Shown: positions 9,919 to 19,921 of the stretch, piece by piece
Layout of the letters: every line of letters starts with the position of its first letter
Position numbering within the stretch: the first letter of the stretch is position 1
Source: an uncultured Synechococcus sp.
GTDB taxonomy: Bacteria > Cyanobacteriota > Cyanobacteriia > PCC-6307 > Cyanobiaceae
Direction of reading: 5' to 3'
Length of the DNA: 64,000 nucleotides
Assembly (NCBI GenBank): GCA_913057985.1
Contig: CAJXPL010000005.1
Coordinates: forward strand, 1-64,000
The notes under the pieces: model-generated
Seen by the model: the letters and a program-made list of their open reading frames with translations, nothing else
Told to the model about the DNA's origin: nothing
Databases searched by the model: none
Made by a program: the position numbers and the translations under genes

Positions 9919-10461
9919 GCCTTTACCGTCGGTTTCCCGGCACCAGCTTCGGTAGTCGTCGATCAGTTGCTGGCCAACCCGGGCTTTGATGCCAATGAGG
10001 ATGCCACTCAAGATTGATTCGCCCGTTGATTCCAGCACCCGTTTGGGGATCAGCTTGAGCAGCGATGGCTGGCTGACGCTCACCGAAAGATGGGCCTGCC
10101 CCTGAAGTCCGTCGGGTGTAAACGTCAGCCGTGCTTCCAGGTTCAGGGCGAAGTCATCAACAATCCCCAGACCCTCCAGTTCGCAGTCGAGGGCCTGCAT
10201 CACCAATGTGTCGCCTTCCATGTGGATCTGGAGGGACACCACGGGTTTCACGTGGAGCTGGAAGACCTGCAGGCTGGTCACCACATAGCGGTACTGCCCT
10301 GACTGCAGGCGGGTGAGCTGTTTGGCATCCAGCAGGGCCCCGAGGACGCGCTCCTCCTCCAACAGGTAAGTGGGAAGCCGCTCTGCTCCCGTTCTGACAG
10401 GCAGATCAAGCTTTTGACTGGCTTCGAAGGCCAGGGGCATGGTCATCACCTGACGCGGCAT
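9865..10461 (-). CDS. DUF1997 family protein
   Basis: A 198-residue soluble protein with the cyanobacteria/plant DUF1997 pattern: an alternating beta-rich body ([19 protein letters not shown], then [17 protein letters not shown]) and a final amphipathic stretch with [18 protein letters not shown]. No catalytic motif or signal peptide is seen. It resembles START/lipid-binding-like beta folds, but function is not established. It diverges from pheA and converges with rnhB with a 54-bp overlap. Confidence 0.75.
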   Translation of the reverse strand: MPRQVMTMPLAFEASQKLDLPVRTGAERLPTYLLEEERVLGALLDAKQLTRLQSGQYRYVVTSLQVFQLHVKPVVSLQIHMEGDTLVMQALDCELEGLGIVDDFALNLEARLTFTPDGLQGQAHLSVSVSQPSLLKLIPKRVLESTGESILSGILIGIKARVGQQLIDDYRSWCRETDGKGSTEQTPQERVPMQGRGA

Positions 10462-10492
10462 GATCTTATCGAGTCCATCCAGTGCGGCTTCG

Positions 10493-11335
10493 ATGCCTAC
10501 ACGTCTCGCATTCCTTGGCCCAGTCGGGACCTATGGCGAGCAGGCCGCCCGGGTGTTGATCGAACAGGACGCTCTCGAGGATGTTCAGCTTGTTCCCTGT
10601 GTGGGGCTTCGATCGGTTGTTGAACAGCTGGCGGGGGGGCAGTGCGATGCAGCCGTTGTCCCGATTGAGAATTCGGTTGAAGGGGGGGTGACAGCGACCC
10701 TCGATGCGCTGTGGTCCCACCCCGAGCTCTGTATCCGCAGGGCTTTGGTGCTGCCGATTCAGCACGCTCTGCTGGGGAGTGGGCCGCTCAGTAGAGTCAC
10801 GGAAGTGCTTTCTCACCCGCAGGCCCTGGCGCAGTGCAGTGGCTGGTTGGCCCAGCACCTGCCCGATGCCTTGCAACTGCCCACTTCATCCACGTCTGAA
10901 GCAGCTCGCATGGTGGCGGGCAGTCCCTTCCGGGCTGCGATTGCCTCCCAGACCGCTGCCCGTGAACACGGGTTGGATCAGCTGGCGTTTCCTGTGAACG
11001 ATGTTGCGGGCAACCGCACCCGTTTTCTGCTGTTGCGCCGTGGGCAGCGCAGTGAGCATGGCGATGTGGCCAGCCTGGCGTTTTCGCTGCATCGCAATGC
11101 GCCGGGGGCCTTGCTGGAGGCTCTGGCCTGTTTGGCTGAGCGGGGCCTGAACATGAGTCGGATTGAATCGCGACCGTCCAAACGGGAGCTGGGGGAATAC
11201 GTCTTCTTCGTGGATGTGGATCTTCCGCCGGATCCGTCAACGGCCCTGCAGGATCTGATTGCCCAGTTGCAGCCCCTGTGTGAGCATCTGGCCCATTTCG
11301 GTGCCTACCCCAGTAGCGATCTGAGCGGCTCTTGA
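10493..11335 (+). CDS. pheA: Prephenate dehydratase
   Basis: Converts prephenate to phenylpyruvate in phenylalanine synthesis. The 280-residue protein begins MPTRLAFLGPVGTYGEQAA, the substrate-domain start. It has the invariant NRTRFLLL (TRF) motif in the dehydratase domain and a C-terminal ACT domain with GALLEAL and ESRP, the regions that bind phenylalanine for feedback inhibition. A longer start at 10460 would overlap the divergent DUF1997 start; ATG 10493 fits the family N-terminus better. It is monofunctional, with no chorismate mutase part. Confidence 0.94.
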   Translation: MPTRLAFLGPVGTYGEQAARVLIEQDALEDVQLVPCVGLRSVVEQLAGGQCDAAVVPIENSVEGGVTATLDALWSHPELCIRRALVLPIQHALLGSGPLSRVTEVLSHPQALAQCSGWLAQHLPDALQLPTSSTSEAARMVAGSPFRAAIASQTAAREHGLDQLAFPVNDVAGNRTRFLLLRRGQRSEHGDVASLAFSLHRNAPGALLEALACLAERGLNMSRIESRPSKRELGEYVFFVDVDLPPDPSTALQDLIAQLQPLCEHLAHFGAYPSSDLSGS

Positions 11336-11338
11336 GGA

Positions 11339-12274
11339 TCAGTCTTTGCTGATCCGGAAGACGCCGAATTGCATCAGCCCGGTGGCGAAGGCCCAGTGCA
11401 TCAGCAACAACGTCGGGGTTTCTCTCAGGCCTTGCAGGACCGCTTTCGGTCCCAGGCTGAGCACAGCCCAGGGGCGTCGGATGCCCTCAATGATCGAGTC
11501 AATCCATGAGGGGAGTGTGGCCTGGGTCCAGTCACCGGTGACGATCTCGCCCCGGTGGTGCACGCTGTTGTCGAGGTTCTGGCGGAACCCCTTGATGCTG
11601 GCGAATTCAGGGTGGGCCCATTGGTTGAGCAGCTGACGCATCACCCAGCGTTCGGTTCGCGTCATGCCGCCGTCAGACGGGTCCCGGCGGTTCCAGTCGG
11701 CCACTGCAAGCAGCCCTCCAGGGCGCATCACCCGCAGCAGCTCATCGGCATAACGCTGTTTGTCGGGCATGTGGGGGCCAGCCTCCACACTCCAGACCGC
11801 ATCAAAGCTCTGATCGGGCAGTTGAAGATCCAAGGCGTCCATCACCTGGAAGCGGCAGCTCAGGCCTGATGGGGTGAGTTGTGTGGCTCTTTCCACCTGG
11901 GCAGGGCTGATGCTGATGCCAAGAACGTTCAATCCGTAATCCCGCGCCAGGATTCGGGCACTGCCACCGATGCCGCATCCCACATCCAGCACCCGGCTGC
12001 CGGCGGGGAGTTGGTCCAGACCGCTCCATCGCACCAGCTCGTGGACGAAGGCTTCCTTGGCTTCGCGGAAGTCGCAGGAGCCCGGCGGGGTCCCGTAATG
12101 ACCGAGATGGACATGCTCGCCCCAGAGCTGCTCCAACAAACGGTCTTCCGTCCAGGCGTCGTAGGCGGAGGCGACACTCTCCGACGATTCGTAGCGCCGG
12201 TCACGGCGAAGCCACAGCGCAACTCCGGTGGCTCCAACGGCCCCGGCCACCACTAACAGAGATCCCAACATCAC
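11339..12274 (-). CDS. Membrane-anchored SAM methyltransferase, probably 2-methyl-6-phytylbenzoquinone methyltransferase
   Basis: A 311-residue protein with one N-terminal hydrophobic helix (LLVVAGAVGATGVALWL) followed by a class I methyltransferase domain. Motif I is RVLDVGCGIGGSARIL, and the acidic and post motifs are LDLQLPDQSFDAVWSVE and LLRVMRPGGLLAVADWNRR. The YDAWTEDRLLEQLWGEHVHLGHY region and the anchor resemble the cyanobacterial MPBQ methyltransferase (Sll0418 type), which methylates a tocopherol/plastoquinone precursor. Gamma-tocopherol methyltransferase is the main alternative. It overlaps the upstream LON-domain gene by 4 nt (ATGA), so they are translationally coupled. Confidence 0.75.
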   Translation of the reverse strand: MMLGSLLVVAGAVGATGVALWLRRDRRYESSESVASAYDAWTEDRLLEQLWGEHVHLGHYGTPPGSCDFREAKEAFVHELVRWSGLDQLPAGSRVLDVGCGIGGSARILARDYGLNVLGISISPAQVERATQLTPSGLSCRFQVMDALDLQLPDQSFDAVWSVEAGPHMPDKQRYADELLRVMRPGGLLAVADWNRRDPSDGGMTRTERWVMRQLLNQWAHPEFASIKGFRQNLDNSVHHRGEIVTGDWTQATLPSWIDSIIEGIRRPWAVLSLGPKAVLQGLRETPTLLLMHWAFATGLMQFGVFRISKD

Positions 12275-12906
12275 TTCAGATCCATCAACACAGTGCGGGC
12301 TGCCAGTTGGCGTCGGGTGTGATCCAACATTTCAAATTGCTGACTCAACCGTTCGTGGGTGTCGGTTAGTTCCAGAAGACTCTGTTGCTCCGAAGCGGCC
12401 TGATCAAGATGGGCGCTGATCCAGAAGGAGAGTTCCCGCGGTAGATCAGGCAGATCGTCAGGCAGTTCCACCTCTCGGTTCTGCAATTTGCTGGTCAGCT
12501 GAACGACGTCATTCAAGGCTTCGCTCACCTTGTCCCGCAGGCTGTTGAGCTGGTCGGTGTCGGCCACGGGCTCATCCTCCAGCCAACTCACCATCCCTGT
12601 TCGGTAGGGCGTTTCCCGCGTGATGTTGAGCAGCCGGAACCGCTGTTGGCCCAGCGAAACGATGTAGCTGCGACCGTCTTCGGTTGTTTGGTGCTGAAGC
12701 ACCTCAGCGCAGCAACCGATTTCGGCCATTTCGCCGTTCTCGGGGTTGATGCGAACGATGCCGAATCGTTTGTCGGTCTCCAGAACCGTCTGGAGAAGCA
12801 TCCGATAACGCGATTCAAAAATGTGCAGCGGCAGGAGCTGCTGCGGGAACAACACGACGTCCGGCAGGGGGAACAGGGGAAGCTCCCTCACAGAAAAATC
12901 GGACAC
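12271..12906 (-). CDS. LON peptidase substrate-binding domain protein
   Basis: A 211-residue stand-alone LON N-terminal domain: VRELPLFPLPDVVLFPQQLLP, HIFESRYRMLL and GRSYIVSLGQQRFRLL are the typical blocks. No ATPase or Ser-Lys protease part is present, so it is not Lon itself. Such proteins may bind unfolded polypeptides, but their role is not settled. It is followed without a gap by the methyltransferase gene and lies 56 bp upstream of nothing but the rpsJ stop on the same strand, so it may partly be read through from the str operon. Confidence 0.88.
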   Translation of the reverse strand: MSDFSVRELPLFPLPDVVLFPQQLLPLHIFESRYRMLLQTVLETDKRFGIVRINPENGEMAEIGCCAEVLQHQTTEDGRSYIVSLGQQRFRLLNITRETPYRTGMVSWLEDEPVADTDQLNSLRDKVSEALNDVVQLTSKLQNREVELPDDLPDLPRELSFWISAHLDQAASEQQSLLELTDTHERLSQQFEMLDHTRRQLAARTVLMDLK

Positions 12907-12962
12907 GAACGCCGTGTTGTAGGCAACTGAATCCTAGGAAAATGAAGTTCTGATCGAACGGA

Positions 12963-13283
12963 TCAGAGCTTCACTTCGATGTCCACACCACTGGGGAGAT
13001 CCAGCTTCATCAGCGCATCGATGGTTTTGGCCGACGGGCTGTAGATGTCGATGATCCGACGGTGGGTGCGGGTTTCGAAGTGCTCGCGGGAGTCCTTGTC
13101 CACGTGGGGAGAGCGCAGAACGCAGTAGATCTTGCGTTTCGTGGGCAGGGGGATCGGACCGATCGCGGTTGCAGCGGTGTTATCGGCCGTTTCAATGATT
13201 TTCTCGCAAGAAAGATCGAGCATGCGGCGGTCAAACGCCTTCAGGCGGATGCGGATCTTCTGCTGAGCGATGGCAGTGGACAT
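12963..13283 (-). CDS. rpsJ: 30S ribosomal protein S10
   Basis: A 106-residue S10/NusE with [38 protein letters not shown] and [16 protein letters not shown]. It is both a small-subunit head protein and the NusE antitermination factor. It is the last gene of rpsL-rpsG-fusA-tuf-rpsJ, not the first of the rplC cluster as in enterobacteria; this placement is typical of cyanobacteria. A strong hairpin separates it from tuf. Confidence 0.98.
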   Translation of the reverse strand: MSTAIAQQKIRIRLKAFDRRMLDLSCEKIIETADNTAATAIGPIPLPTKRKIYCVLRSPHVDKDSREHFETRTHRRIIDIYSPSAKTIDALMKLDLPSGVDIEVKL

Positions 13284-13349
13284 AGGAAGGGGGCGAAAAA
13301 GCTTCGAGCTCGAAGCAGGACTTCAGTTGTCGAGGTTCGGAGAAATTTA

Positions 13350-13379
13350 GGAGATGGGGGGCTGAGCCCCTCCATCTCC
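13350..13379 (-). terminator. Strong hairpin between tuf and rpsJ (terminator-like)
   Basis: GGAGATGG-GGGGC-TGA-GCCCC-T-CCATCTCC forms a 13-bp stem with one bulged base. In the tuf sense it is followed by TAAATTT, a weak U tract. It could end part of the tuf transcripts or protect a processed 3' end, while allowing some read-through into rpsJ. Structure is seen; function is inferred. Confidence 0.6.
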
Positions 13380-13404
13380 TGACGTGTGGTTCAGCTTGCG
13401 CTGA

Positions 13405-14604
13405 TCACTCGATGATCTTGGAGACCACACCAGCACCGATGGTGCGGCCGCCTTCGCGGATAGCGAAGCGCATGCCCTGCTCGATGGCGACGGGGCAGAT
13501 CAGCTCACCGGTCATCTGGATGTTGTCACCAGGCATCACCATTTCCACGTTGGAACCGTCTTCCGCGGTGAAGGCGGTGATTTGGCCGGTCACATCCGTT
13601 GTACGGATGTAGAACTGCGGGCGGTAGCCAGCGAAGAAGGGAGTGTGGCGGCCGCCTTCTTCCTTCTTGAGCACGTACACCTGACCCTCGAACTTGGTGT
13701 GAGGGGTGATGGAACCGGGCTTCACGAGCACCATGCCGCGCTCGATCTCTTCCTTCTGGATGCCGCGCAGCAGCAGACCAACGTTGTCGCCAGCCATGCC
13801 CTCATCGAGCAGCTTGCGGAACATTTCCACGCCGGTGACTGTGGTCTTGCGGGTGTCCTTGATGCCGACGATTTCGATTTCTTCGCCGACCTTGACGATG
13901 CCGCGCTCGATGCGGCCGGTGGCCACGGTGCCGCGACCGGTGATGGAGAAGACGTCTTCCACAGCCATCAGGAAGGGCTTGTCCACTTCCCGCTCAGGCT
14001 CAGGAATGCTGGCGTCAACAGCCGCCATCAGTTCCTCGATCTTGGCTTCCCACTCAGCCTCGCCTTCGATGGCCTTCAGGCCGGAGACCTGAACCACGGG
14101 GATGTCGTCGCCGGGGAAGTCGTAGCTGGAGAGCAGTTCGCGGATCTCCATCTCCACCAGTTCGATGATCTCTTCGTCATCGACCATGTCGCACTTGTTC
14201 AGTGCAACCACCAGAGCGGGAACGCCCACCTGCTTGGCCAGCAGGATGTGCTCCTTGGTCTGGGCCATGGGGCCGTCGGTGGCGGCACACACCAGGATGG
14301 CGCCGTCCATCTGAGCGGCACCGGTGATCATGTTCTTCACGTAGTCCGCGTGACCAGGGCAGTCCACGTGGGCGTAGTGACGGGTCTCGGTCTCGTACTC
14401 AACGTGAGCGGTGTTGATGGTGATGCCGCGCTCACGCTCTTCAGGGGCGCCGTCGATGTCGGCGTAGTTCTGAACTTCAGCCTGACCCTTCTTGGCGAGC
14501 ACGTTGGTGATCGCAGCGGTGAGGGTTGTCTTGCCATGGTCAACGTGGCCGATGGTGCCGATGTTGACGTGGGGCTTGTTCCTTTCGAACTTCTCGCGTG
14601 CCAT
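13405..14604 (-). CDS. tuf: Elongation factor Tu
   Basis: Delivers aminoacyl-tRNA to the ribosome with GTP. The 399-residue protein has the G1 loop GHVDHGKTT (19-27), the DCPGH G3 motif, NKCD (G4), and the C-terminal beta domains ([20 protein letters not shown]). Codon use is highly biased, as expected for a top-expressed gene. It follows fusA by 44 nt. Confidence 0.99.
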   Translation of the reverse strand: MAREKFERNKPHVNIGTIGHVDHGKTTLTAAITNVLAKKGQAEVQNYADIDGAPEERERGITINTAHVEYETETRHYAHVDCPGHADYVKNMITGAAQMDGAILVCAATDGPMAQTKEHILLAKQVGVPALVVALNKCDMVDDEEIIELVEMEIRELLSSYDFPGDDIPVVQVSGLKAIEGEAEWEAKIEELMAAVDASIPEPEREVDKPFLMAVEDVFSITGRGTVATGRIERGIVKVGEEIEIVGIKDTRKTTVTGVEMFRKLLDEGMAGDNVGLLLRGIQKEEIERGMVLVKPGSITPHTKFEGQVYVLKKEEGGRHTPFFAGYRPQFYIRTTDVTGQITAFTAEDGSNVEMVMPGDNIQMTGELICPVAIEQGMRFAIREGGRTIGAGVVSKIIE

Positions 14605-14648
14605 GGGTGTTTAAAGAATCGAGGGTTGGATTTGGAGGAGTTTAGAGA

Positions 14649-16724
14649 TCAGGAATTGCCCTGATTCTTGGAAATGATGGCCTCGGCCACATTGCGAGGA
14701 ACTTCGGCGTAATTGTCGAATTCCATCGAGAAAATGCCCCGGCCCTGGGTCATGGAGCGGAGCTCGGTGGCGTAACCGAACATCTCGGCAAGGGGCACCT
14801 TGGCCGAGATTTTGGACGTGCCGTCTTCGACGGACTGGCCCTCAACCTGACCTCGACGGGAGGACAGGTCGCCGATGATTGAACCGAGGAAATCCTCGGG
14901 AGCTTCGACCTCGACCTTCATCATCGGCTCAAGCAGCACAGGGTTGCACTTCTTGACGCCGTCCTTGAAGGCCATGGATCCGGCGATCTTGAACGCCATC
15001 TCCGAGGAGTCGACGTCGTGATAAGAGCCATGCACCAGGGTGCATTTCACATCGATGAGGGGATATCCGGCGATCACACCGGATTCGCAGGTCTCCTTCA
15101 TGCCCTGCTCGGCGGGCTTGATGTATTCCTTCGGAACGACACCGCCCACGATCTTGTTGACGAATTCGAAGCCGGAGCCGGGTTCGCCCGGTTCCATCTC
15201 GATCACAACGTGGCCGTACTGGCCTTTACCACCGGTCTGACGGGAGAACTTGCCTTCGCCACCTGCTGAACCACGGATGGTCTCGCGGTAGGACACCTGA
15301 GGTGCGCCGATGTTGGCTTCCACTTTGAACTCACGCAGCATGCGGTCCACCAGGATTTCCAGGTGGAGTTCGCCCATGCCGGCGATCACGGTCTGGCCGG
15401 TCTCAGAATCGGTGTTGACGCGGAAGGTGGGGTCCTCTTCAGCCAGAGCAACCAGGGCCTTGGAGAGCTTCTCCATGTCGCCCTTGGTCTTCGGCTCAAC
15501 AGCCACGGAGATCACCGGTTCGGGGATGAACAGGGTCTCGAGAACGATCGGATCGTCCTGGGTGCAGAGGGTGTCGCCAGTGGTGGTGTTCTTCAGTCCG
15601 AGCACCGCACCGAGGTCGCCGGCACGCAGTGCGTCGACTTCCTCACGGTCATCAGCCTTAAGCACCACGAGGCGGGAGATGCGCTCCTTTTCACCTTTGG
15701 TGGAGTTGAGCACGTAGCTGCCCTTCTCGAGGATGCCGGAGTACATCCGCACGAAGGTGAGCTTGCCGTAGGGATCCGCCATCACCTTGAAGGCGAGGGC
15801 ACTGAAGGGGGCGCTGTCGTCGGACGGACGCACCGCTTCGCTGCCGTCGGGAAGCACACCCTGGATGGGGGGAACGTCGACGGGAGCAGGCAGGTAGTCG
15901 ATCACAGCGTCGAGCACCAGCTGGACACCTTTGTTCTTGAAGGCGGAGCCGCAGAGCATTGGCACCAGACCGTGCTTGAGCACGCCCTCTCGGATGCCTT
16001 TCTTGAGCTCGTCAACGCTGAGTTCGCCGCTTTCGAGGAACTTCTCGATCAGCACCTCATCGGTTTCGGCGACGGTTTCCATCAAGGTGTTCCGCCATTC
16101 GGCGACCTCGTCGGCCATGTCGGCCGGCACGTCGGCTTCTTCGATGTCGGTGCCGAGGTCGTTCTTGTAGATGTACGCCTTGTTGGCAACGAGATCGATG
16201 ATGCCGCTGAGCTCACCTTCAGCACCGATCGGAAGCTGAATCGGAACAGCGTTGGCTTTGAGGCGATCCTTGATCTGGCCGTGAACCTTGAGGAAGTCCG
16301 CACCGGTGCGGTCCATCTTGTTCACGAACACCATCCGGGGAACGGAATAGCGATCGGCCTGACGCCAGACGGTCTCGGATTGGGGCTGAACGCCACCCAC
16401 AGCACAGAAGACGGCAATCACGCCATCCAGCACGCGCATGGAGCGCTCCACCTCAATGGTGAAGTCCACGTGACCAGGCGTGTCGATGATGTTGATCCGA
16501 TGGTCCTGCCAGGACGTCGAAATGGCAGCTGCGGTGATCGTGATGCCACGCTCCCGTTCCTGGGCCATCCAGTCGGTCACGGCGGCGCCGTCATGCACCT
16601 CGCCGATTTTGTGCACCACACCGGAATAGAACAGAATCCGTTCTGTCGTGGTGGTTTTGCCGGCATCGATGTGAGCAGCGATACCAATATTTCTGACGCG
16701 TTCCAGGGGGAAGTCGCGGGCCAC
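14649..16724 (-). CDS. fusA: Elongation factor G
   Basis: Translocation GTPase of 691 residues. It contains [15 protein letters not shown] (P-loop), the switch [14 protein letters not shown], and the domain IV motif [19 protein letters not shown] that reaches into the decoding site. The N-terminus [20 protein letters not shown] is canonical. It is separated from rpsG by an 89-bp gap containing a long hairpin. Confidence 0.99.
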   Translation of the reverse strand: MARDFPLERVRNIGIAAHIDAGKTTTTERILFYSGVVHKIGEVHDGAAVTDWMAQERERGITITAAAISTSWQDHRINIIDTPGHVDFTIEVERSMRVLDGVIAVFCAVGGVQPQSETVWRQADRYSVPRMVFVNKMDRTGADFLKVHGQIKDRLKANAVPIQLPIGAEGELSGIIDLVANKAYIYKNDLGTDIEEADVPADMADEVAEWRNTLMETVAETDEVLIEKFLESGELSVDELKKGIREGVLKHGLVPMLCGSAFKNKGVQLVLDAVIDYLPAPVDVPPIQGVLPDGSEAVRPSDDSAPFSALAFKVMADPYGKLTFVRMYSGILEKGSYVLNSTKGEKERISRLVVLKADDREEVDALRAGDLGAVLGLKNTTTGDTLCTQDDPIVLETLFIPEPVISVAVEPKTKGDMEKLSKALVALAEEDPTFRVNTDSETGQTVIAGMGELHLEILVDRMLREFKVEANIGAPQVSYRETIRGSAGGEGKFSRQTGGKGQYGHVVIEMEPGEPGSGFEFVNKIVGGVVPKEYIKPAEQGMKETCESGVIAGYPLIDVKCTLVHGSYHDVDSSEMAFKIAGSMAFKDGVKKCNPVLLEPMMKVEVEAPEDFLGSIIGDLSSRRGQVEGQSVEDGTSKISAKVPLAEMFGYATELRSMTQGRGIFSMEFDNYAEVPRNVAEAIISKNQGNS

Positions 16725-16771
16725 AGGAAATTCTCCGGGGGTGGGGCGTGAAAAGGCGGGGAGACTCTACA

Positions 16772-16805
16772 GGCCAGCCATGAACATCTGTGTTGATGAC
16801 TGGCC
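16772..16805 (-). promoter_or_regulatory. Intercistronic hairpin between rpsG and fusA
   Basis: In the transcript sense, GGCCAGTCAT pairs with ATGGCTGGCC over 10 bp including one U-G wobble, then AACA pairs with TGTT around a CAGA loop. The wobble would be a C-A mismatch on the other strand, which points to selection on the str-operon RNA. It lacks a U tract. E. coli S7 represses its operon by binding an intercistronic site, but that one is between rpsL and rpsG. Confidence 0.55.
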
Positions 16806-16813
16806 CGCGAGGC

Positions 16814-17284
16814 TCAGTAGCGGTAGTGGGCGAAAGCCTTGTTGGCTTCGGCCATCTTGTGGGTTTCTTCGCGCTTGCGAACGGCGTTGCCAGCCTCGTT
16901 GGCGGCATCCATCAGTTCGCCAGCCAGCTTCTGGGCCATGCTCCGGCCGTTGCGGGCGCGGGAGAAGCTCACCAGCCAGCGCAGGGCCATAGCGGTGCCG
17001 CGCTCCTGGCGCACTTCCATGGGCACCTGGTAGGTGGCACCACCGACACGGCGGGCGCGCACTTCCACCAGAGGGGTGGCGTTCTTGACGGCTGTCTCGA
17101 ACAGTTCGAGCGGATCTCCGCCGGTGCGCTCGTTGATCAGGCCGAACGCGTCGGACAGGATCCGTTGCGCTGTCGACTTCTTGCCGTGCTGCATCAGGCG
17201 CACCACCATCATCGTGGCGAGGCGGCTGTTGAACTGCGGGTCGGGAAGAATCGGGCGCTTCTCAGCGGCGTTGCGGCGTGACAT
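16814..17284 (-). CDS. rpsG: 30S ribosomal protein S7
   Basis: Primary 16S rRNA-binding protein of the 30S head, 156 residues. Key blocks are [42 protein letters not shown] and [19 protein letters not shown]. It lies 41 nt after rpsL. Confidence 0.99.
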   Translation of the reverse strand: MSRRNAAEKRPILPDPQFNSRLATMMVVRLMQHGKKSTAQRILSDAFGLINERTGGDPLELFETAVKNATPLVEVRARRVGGATYQVPMEVRQERGTAMALRWLVSFSRARNGRSMAQKLAGELMDAANEAGNAVRKREETHKMAEANKAFAHYRY

Positions 17285-17325
17285 TAGGGATCAGAACTTG
17301 ATGGGGATGGGTAAGAAACCGGTGA

Positions 17326-17700
17326 TCACTCCTTCGGAGCCTTGGCGCCGTACTTGGAGCGGGACTGACGCCGGTCTTTCACGCCAGCGGTATCCAGGGT
17401 TCCGCGGATGATGTGGTAGCGGACACCAGGGAGGTCTTTGACACGACCGCCGCGGATCAACACCACCGAGTGCTCCTGCAGGTTGTGACCGACACCGCCG
17501 ATGTAGGCCGTGACCTCGAAACCGGAGGTCAGGCGTACACGAGCCACCTTGCGCAGCGCCGAGTTGGGCTTTTTGGGCGTCGAGGTGTAAACGCGGGTGC
17601 AAACACCGCGACGTTCAGGGCACGACTTCAGGGCTGGGGATTTGGTCTTGGCCTTGAGGCGTGAGCGCTCAGTGCGGATCAGCTGTTGGATGGTTGGCAT
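17326..17700 (-). CDS. rpsL: 30S ribosomal protein S12
   Basis: Decoding-centre protein of 124 residues. [20 protein letters not shown] is the canonical start, so ATG 17700 is used rather than an upstream one at 17742. The accuracy loops [13 protein letters not shown] and [14 protein letters not shown] carry the wild-type Lys residues associated with streptomycin sensitivity. First gene of the str operon; its promoter must lie in or before the 72-bp gap to the IscA-like gene. Confidence 0.99.
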   Translation of the reverse strand: MPTIQQLIRTERSRLKAKTKSPALKSCPERRGVCTRVYTSTPKKPNSALRKVARVRLTSGFEVTAYIGGVGHNLQEHSVVLIRGGRVKDLPGVRYHIIRGTLDTAGVKDRRQSRSKYGAKAPKE

Positions 17701-17772
17701 CGATGGTCGGTGAGCGGTCGGACTCCCGACCTGATTCGACAATCGACCACGATACCGGGTGACGGTCCCCCC

Positions 17773-18105
17773 TCAAACGCGGCTGAAGGCACTGCCGCAG
17801 GCACAGGGTTCAACACCATCGCTGTTGCGGATCAGAAAACCACCGCCACTCAGGTCGCCCCGGTAGTCCAGACAAAGGCCTTCAAGCAATTTGAGCTGTT
17901 CCGCCGGGGCGTGCAGGGTCACGCCATCGGCTCTTGCGATCGCGACCCCGGCCAGATGTCCTGCCCGGATGCGCAGAACGTGTTGTGCGCACTCCCCGGG
18001 AGTGAGATCGAGATGCATCTGCCCCGGTATTCCCGCCACGGCCGCCTGTCGCCCTAGTTCAGCGGCAGCGGCAGCGGTCAGCCGCAGATTGGCAGCCATG
18101 CTCAT
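17773..18105 (-). CDS. IscA/HesB-type iron-sulfur cluster protein
   Basis: A 110-residue A-type carrier homologue. All three expected cysteines are present: Cys39 (TPGECAQH) and Cys101/Cys103 (PCACGSAF). They would hold an iron atom or Fe-S cluster for transfer to apo-proteins. Sequence around Cys39 diverges from the usual GGCSG, so it belongs to a less typical branch. Start could be Met1 or Met3. It lies upstream of rpsL on the same strand, and downstream of the phosphodiester glycosidase gene with a 28-bp gap. Confidence 0.8.
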   Translation of the reverse strand: MSMAANLRLTAAAAAELGRQAAVAGIPGQMHLDLTPGECAQHVLRIRAGHLAGVAIARADGVTLHAPAEQLKLLEGLCLDYRGDLSGGGFLIRNSDGVEPCACGSAFSRV

Positions 18106-18133
18106 TTCCTCAGGGCCCCCACTGTTGCAGGTC

Positions 18134-19819
18134 TCAGAGGGGGATGAGACCCAGCCCGTTGTGGACTCTCGGGGTGCTGCTTCGTCCGTTCATCACGGTT
18201 CGTCCGGCCACCACAAGGGTGGTGGAACTGCCGCCATCCATGTTCAAGGCATCGCGCAGGCCCAGTTGCTGGGCTGCCAGGGCTGTTTCCACAAGGGTGG
18301 GATCACTGCCGGCGGCCCCGCGCAAGGTCATTAGCCACTGACCGCTCGCCCCCTGAGCCACGACCGTTCTTGGCGCCGCCAAGCTCATGAAGCCGGGGCT
18401 GAATCCCTCCTGACGTCCATTCAGCACCACGCGGCCGTTCTGCATCAGGAGTGGACCGCCCCCCAGAACATTGGGCTGTTGGGCCAGGGGAGAGCTGGAT
18501 CGCTCTGTCACCTGGATCTGATCACCAGGTTGAGCCGGCAGCGGCGTGCGCCCGCGGGCGACCACCAGTGCAGCGTTTTTGGGAATGGCGATGCCGCCCT
18601 GCAGGCTGCGCTGGTCGAAGGTTGATTCGACGCGCCCGTCACGAATCAACAGAGCTTCCTCTTCTCCGCTCAGGGCCCGGTAGCGAGGCCCCCATGCAGG
18701 TGTGTAGAGGCTCAGTCCCTTCTGGACGTAGCCGCTGTTGAGTGCCATCAGGATCCAGCGGCGACCCTTGTTCACCCGCAGCGTCTGGTTCAGCCGCAGC
18801 CGGCCGAACTGCAGATCCCCTGAGGCTCCCCAAGCGATCACGCCGCGGTTCAGGATCGGACCGGACAGCCAGATTCCCTGATGCCGCACGGCCCCCAGGG
18901 GGAGTTGATTGATCCGGTTGAAAAAGCCTCCATTGACTGCGATCAGTGCCCCTGCGGGTTGGGAGAGCTGAGGCAGAAAACGCAGGCCCTGTTGCTGCTC
19001 GGCTTTGACCAGGGGCTGAAGGGTGATGCCGAGACGGCTCAGCTGGCCGCCGGCACGGAACACCTGAATGGGTTTCACCCCCACCTTGATGATGCGTTGC
19101 TCCAAGACGAAGCCCCGCCTCAGCCATTCGGCCAGAGCTGGGTCGCGCAGGGGCAGATGTGCATTCTGGACTGGGCGGCGCCCGCCGATCTGCACGCCAT
19201 CCAGCACCACCCGCCAGGGGGACGCCAGGCTCAGGCTCCTCAGCTTGGTGGCTTGTCCCTTCAGCAGAAGGCCGCCGTGGCGATGCTGCTGTGGAGTGAG
19301 CCCCCACGCCTTCAACTGAAGTTGCTGGGTCCGCGACAGCTTGAGCTCCAGCAACAGGTCGCCGTTCAACCGTTGCACCAGGGCGGGGCCGTTCAGGTCC
19401 AGCACCAAACGATCAGCTGTTGAACCCTTGCCGCGGCGCAGATTGTTCACCGTTGGTCGGGGCAGCCGAAGCTCCAAGGTGTGTCCCCGCACTTTGGAGC
19501 GCACACCTGTTGCGGCCAGCCAGTCGCTCACCTCGAGGCCGACTTCATCACCGAGCGAACGGGTTGCCAGTGCGGTGAGGGAGACTTTTCGGCCAAACCA
19601 CTCCAGTGCCTCTCCATCGAGGCGAGACACCCGCCGGAAACCCAGACGGGATTCCAGAACCTCCAAGGGCAGCCAAAGTTCTTCCGGTTCTGCGTCGCTG
19701 CCCTTCAAGAGCCAAACCGCCTTGCTGCGCTCTTGCCCGATCAGCACCAACTCACCGCTCTGGTTGGGCGCAGGCCGAACCTCAGGTGGTGGCGGGGGAA
19801 GTGGGGCAAAGGCCAGCAT
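18134..19819 (-). CDS. Phosphodiester glycosidase (NAGPA-like) domain protein
   Basis: A 561-residue protein whose C-terminal 280 residues carry the NAGPA/DUF2233 family blocks ALIAVNGGFFN, QPNVLGGGPLLMQNG and ALNMDGGSSTTLVV. The family hydrolyses sugar phosphodiesters and is often linked to cell-surface polymers. The N-terminal half has repeated beta-type segments (VNNLRRGKGSTADRLVLDL) and resembles AMIN-like surface domains, but I am not certain. The N-terminus MLAFAPLPPPPPEVRP is proline-rich and lacks a clear signal peptide; no better in-frame start is seen nearby. It diverges from the glutamate synthase gene. Confidence 0.8.
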   Translation of the reverse strand: MLAFAPLPPPPPEVRPAPNQSGELVLIGQERSKAVWLLKGSDAEPEELWLPLEVLESRLGFRRVSRLDGEALEWFGRKVSLTALATRSLGDEVGLEVSDWLAATGVRSKVRGHTLELRLPRPTVNNLRRGKGSTADRLVLDLNGPALVQRLNGDLLLELKLSRTQQLQLKAWGLTPQQHRHGGLLLKGQATKLRSLSLASPWRVVLDGVQIGGRRPVQNAHLPLRDPALAEWLRRGFVLEQRIIKVGVKPIQVFRAGGQLSRLGITLQPLVKAEQQQGLRFLPQLSQPAGALIAVNGGFFNRINQLPLGAVRHQGIWLSGPILNRGVIAWGASGDLQFGRLRLNQTLRVNKGRRWILMALNSGYVQKGLSLYTPAWGPRYRALSGEEEALLIRDGRVESTFDQRSLQGGIAIPKNAALVVARGRTPLPAQPGDQIQVTERSSSPLAQQPNVLGGGPLLMQNGRVVLNGRQEGFSPGFMSLAAPRTVVAQGASGQWLMTLRGAAGSDPTLVETALAAQQLGLRDALNMDGGSSTTLVVAGRTVMNGRSSTPRVHNGLGLIPL

Positions 19820-19921
19820 GAAATGCCTGGGCGGAGAGGCGCCTGCCTAGGATCGTCCCTCGAGATGGTCTCTGCAGAGCTCGAAGCTGCAGACCCATGC
19901 GATCGTCCGGTTGAGTTCCCT

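Noticed and set aside
15363-16751. Long frames antisense to fusA, tuf (13582-14664), dapL (3124-4455), gltS (20729-22102) and rplB (58924-60150)
   Set aside because: Same codon-bias effect over conserved genes; the predicted proteins are rich in Val/Gly/His/Asp runs with no motif and no ribosome site.
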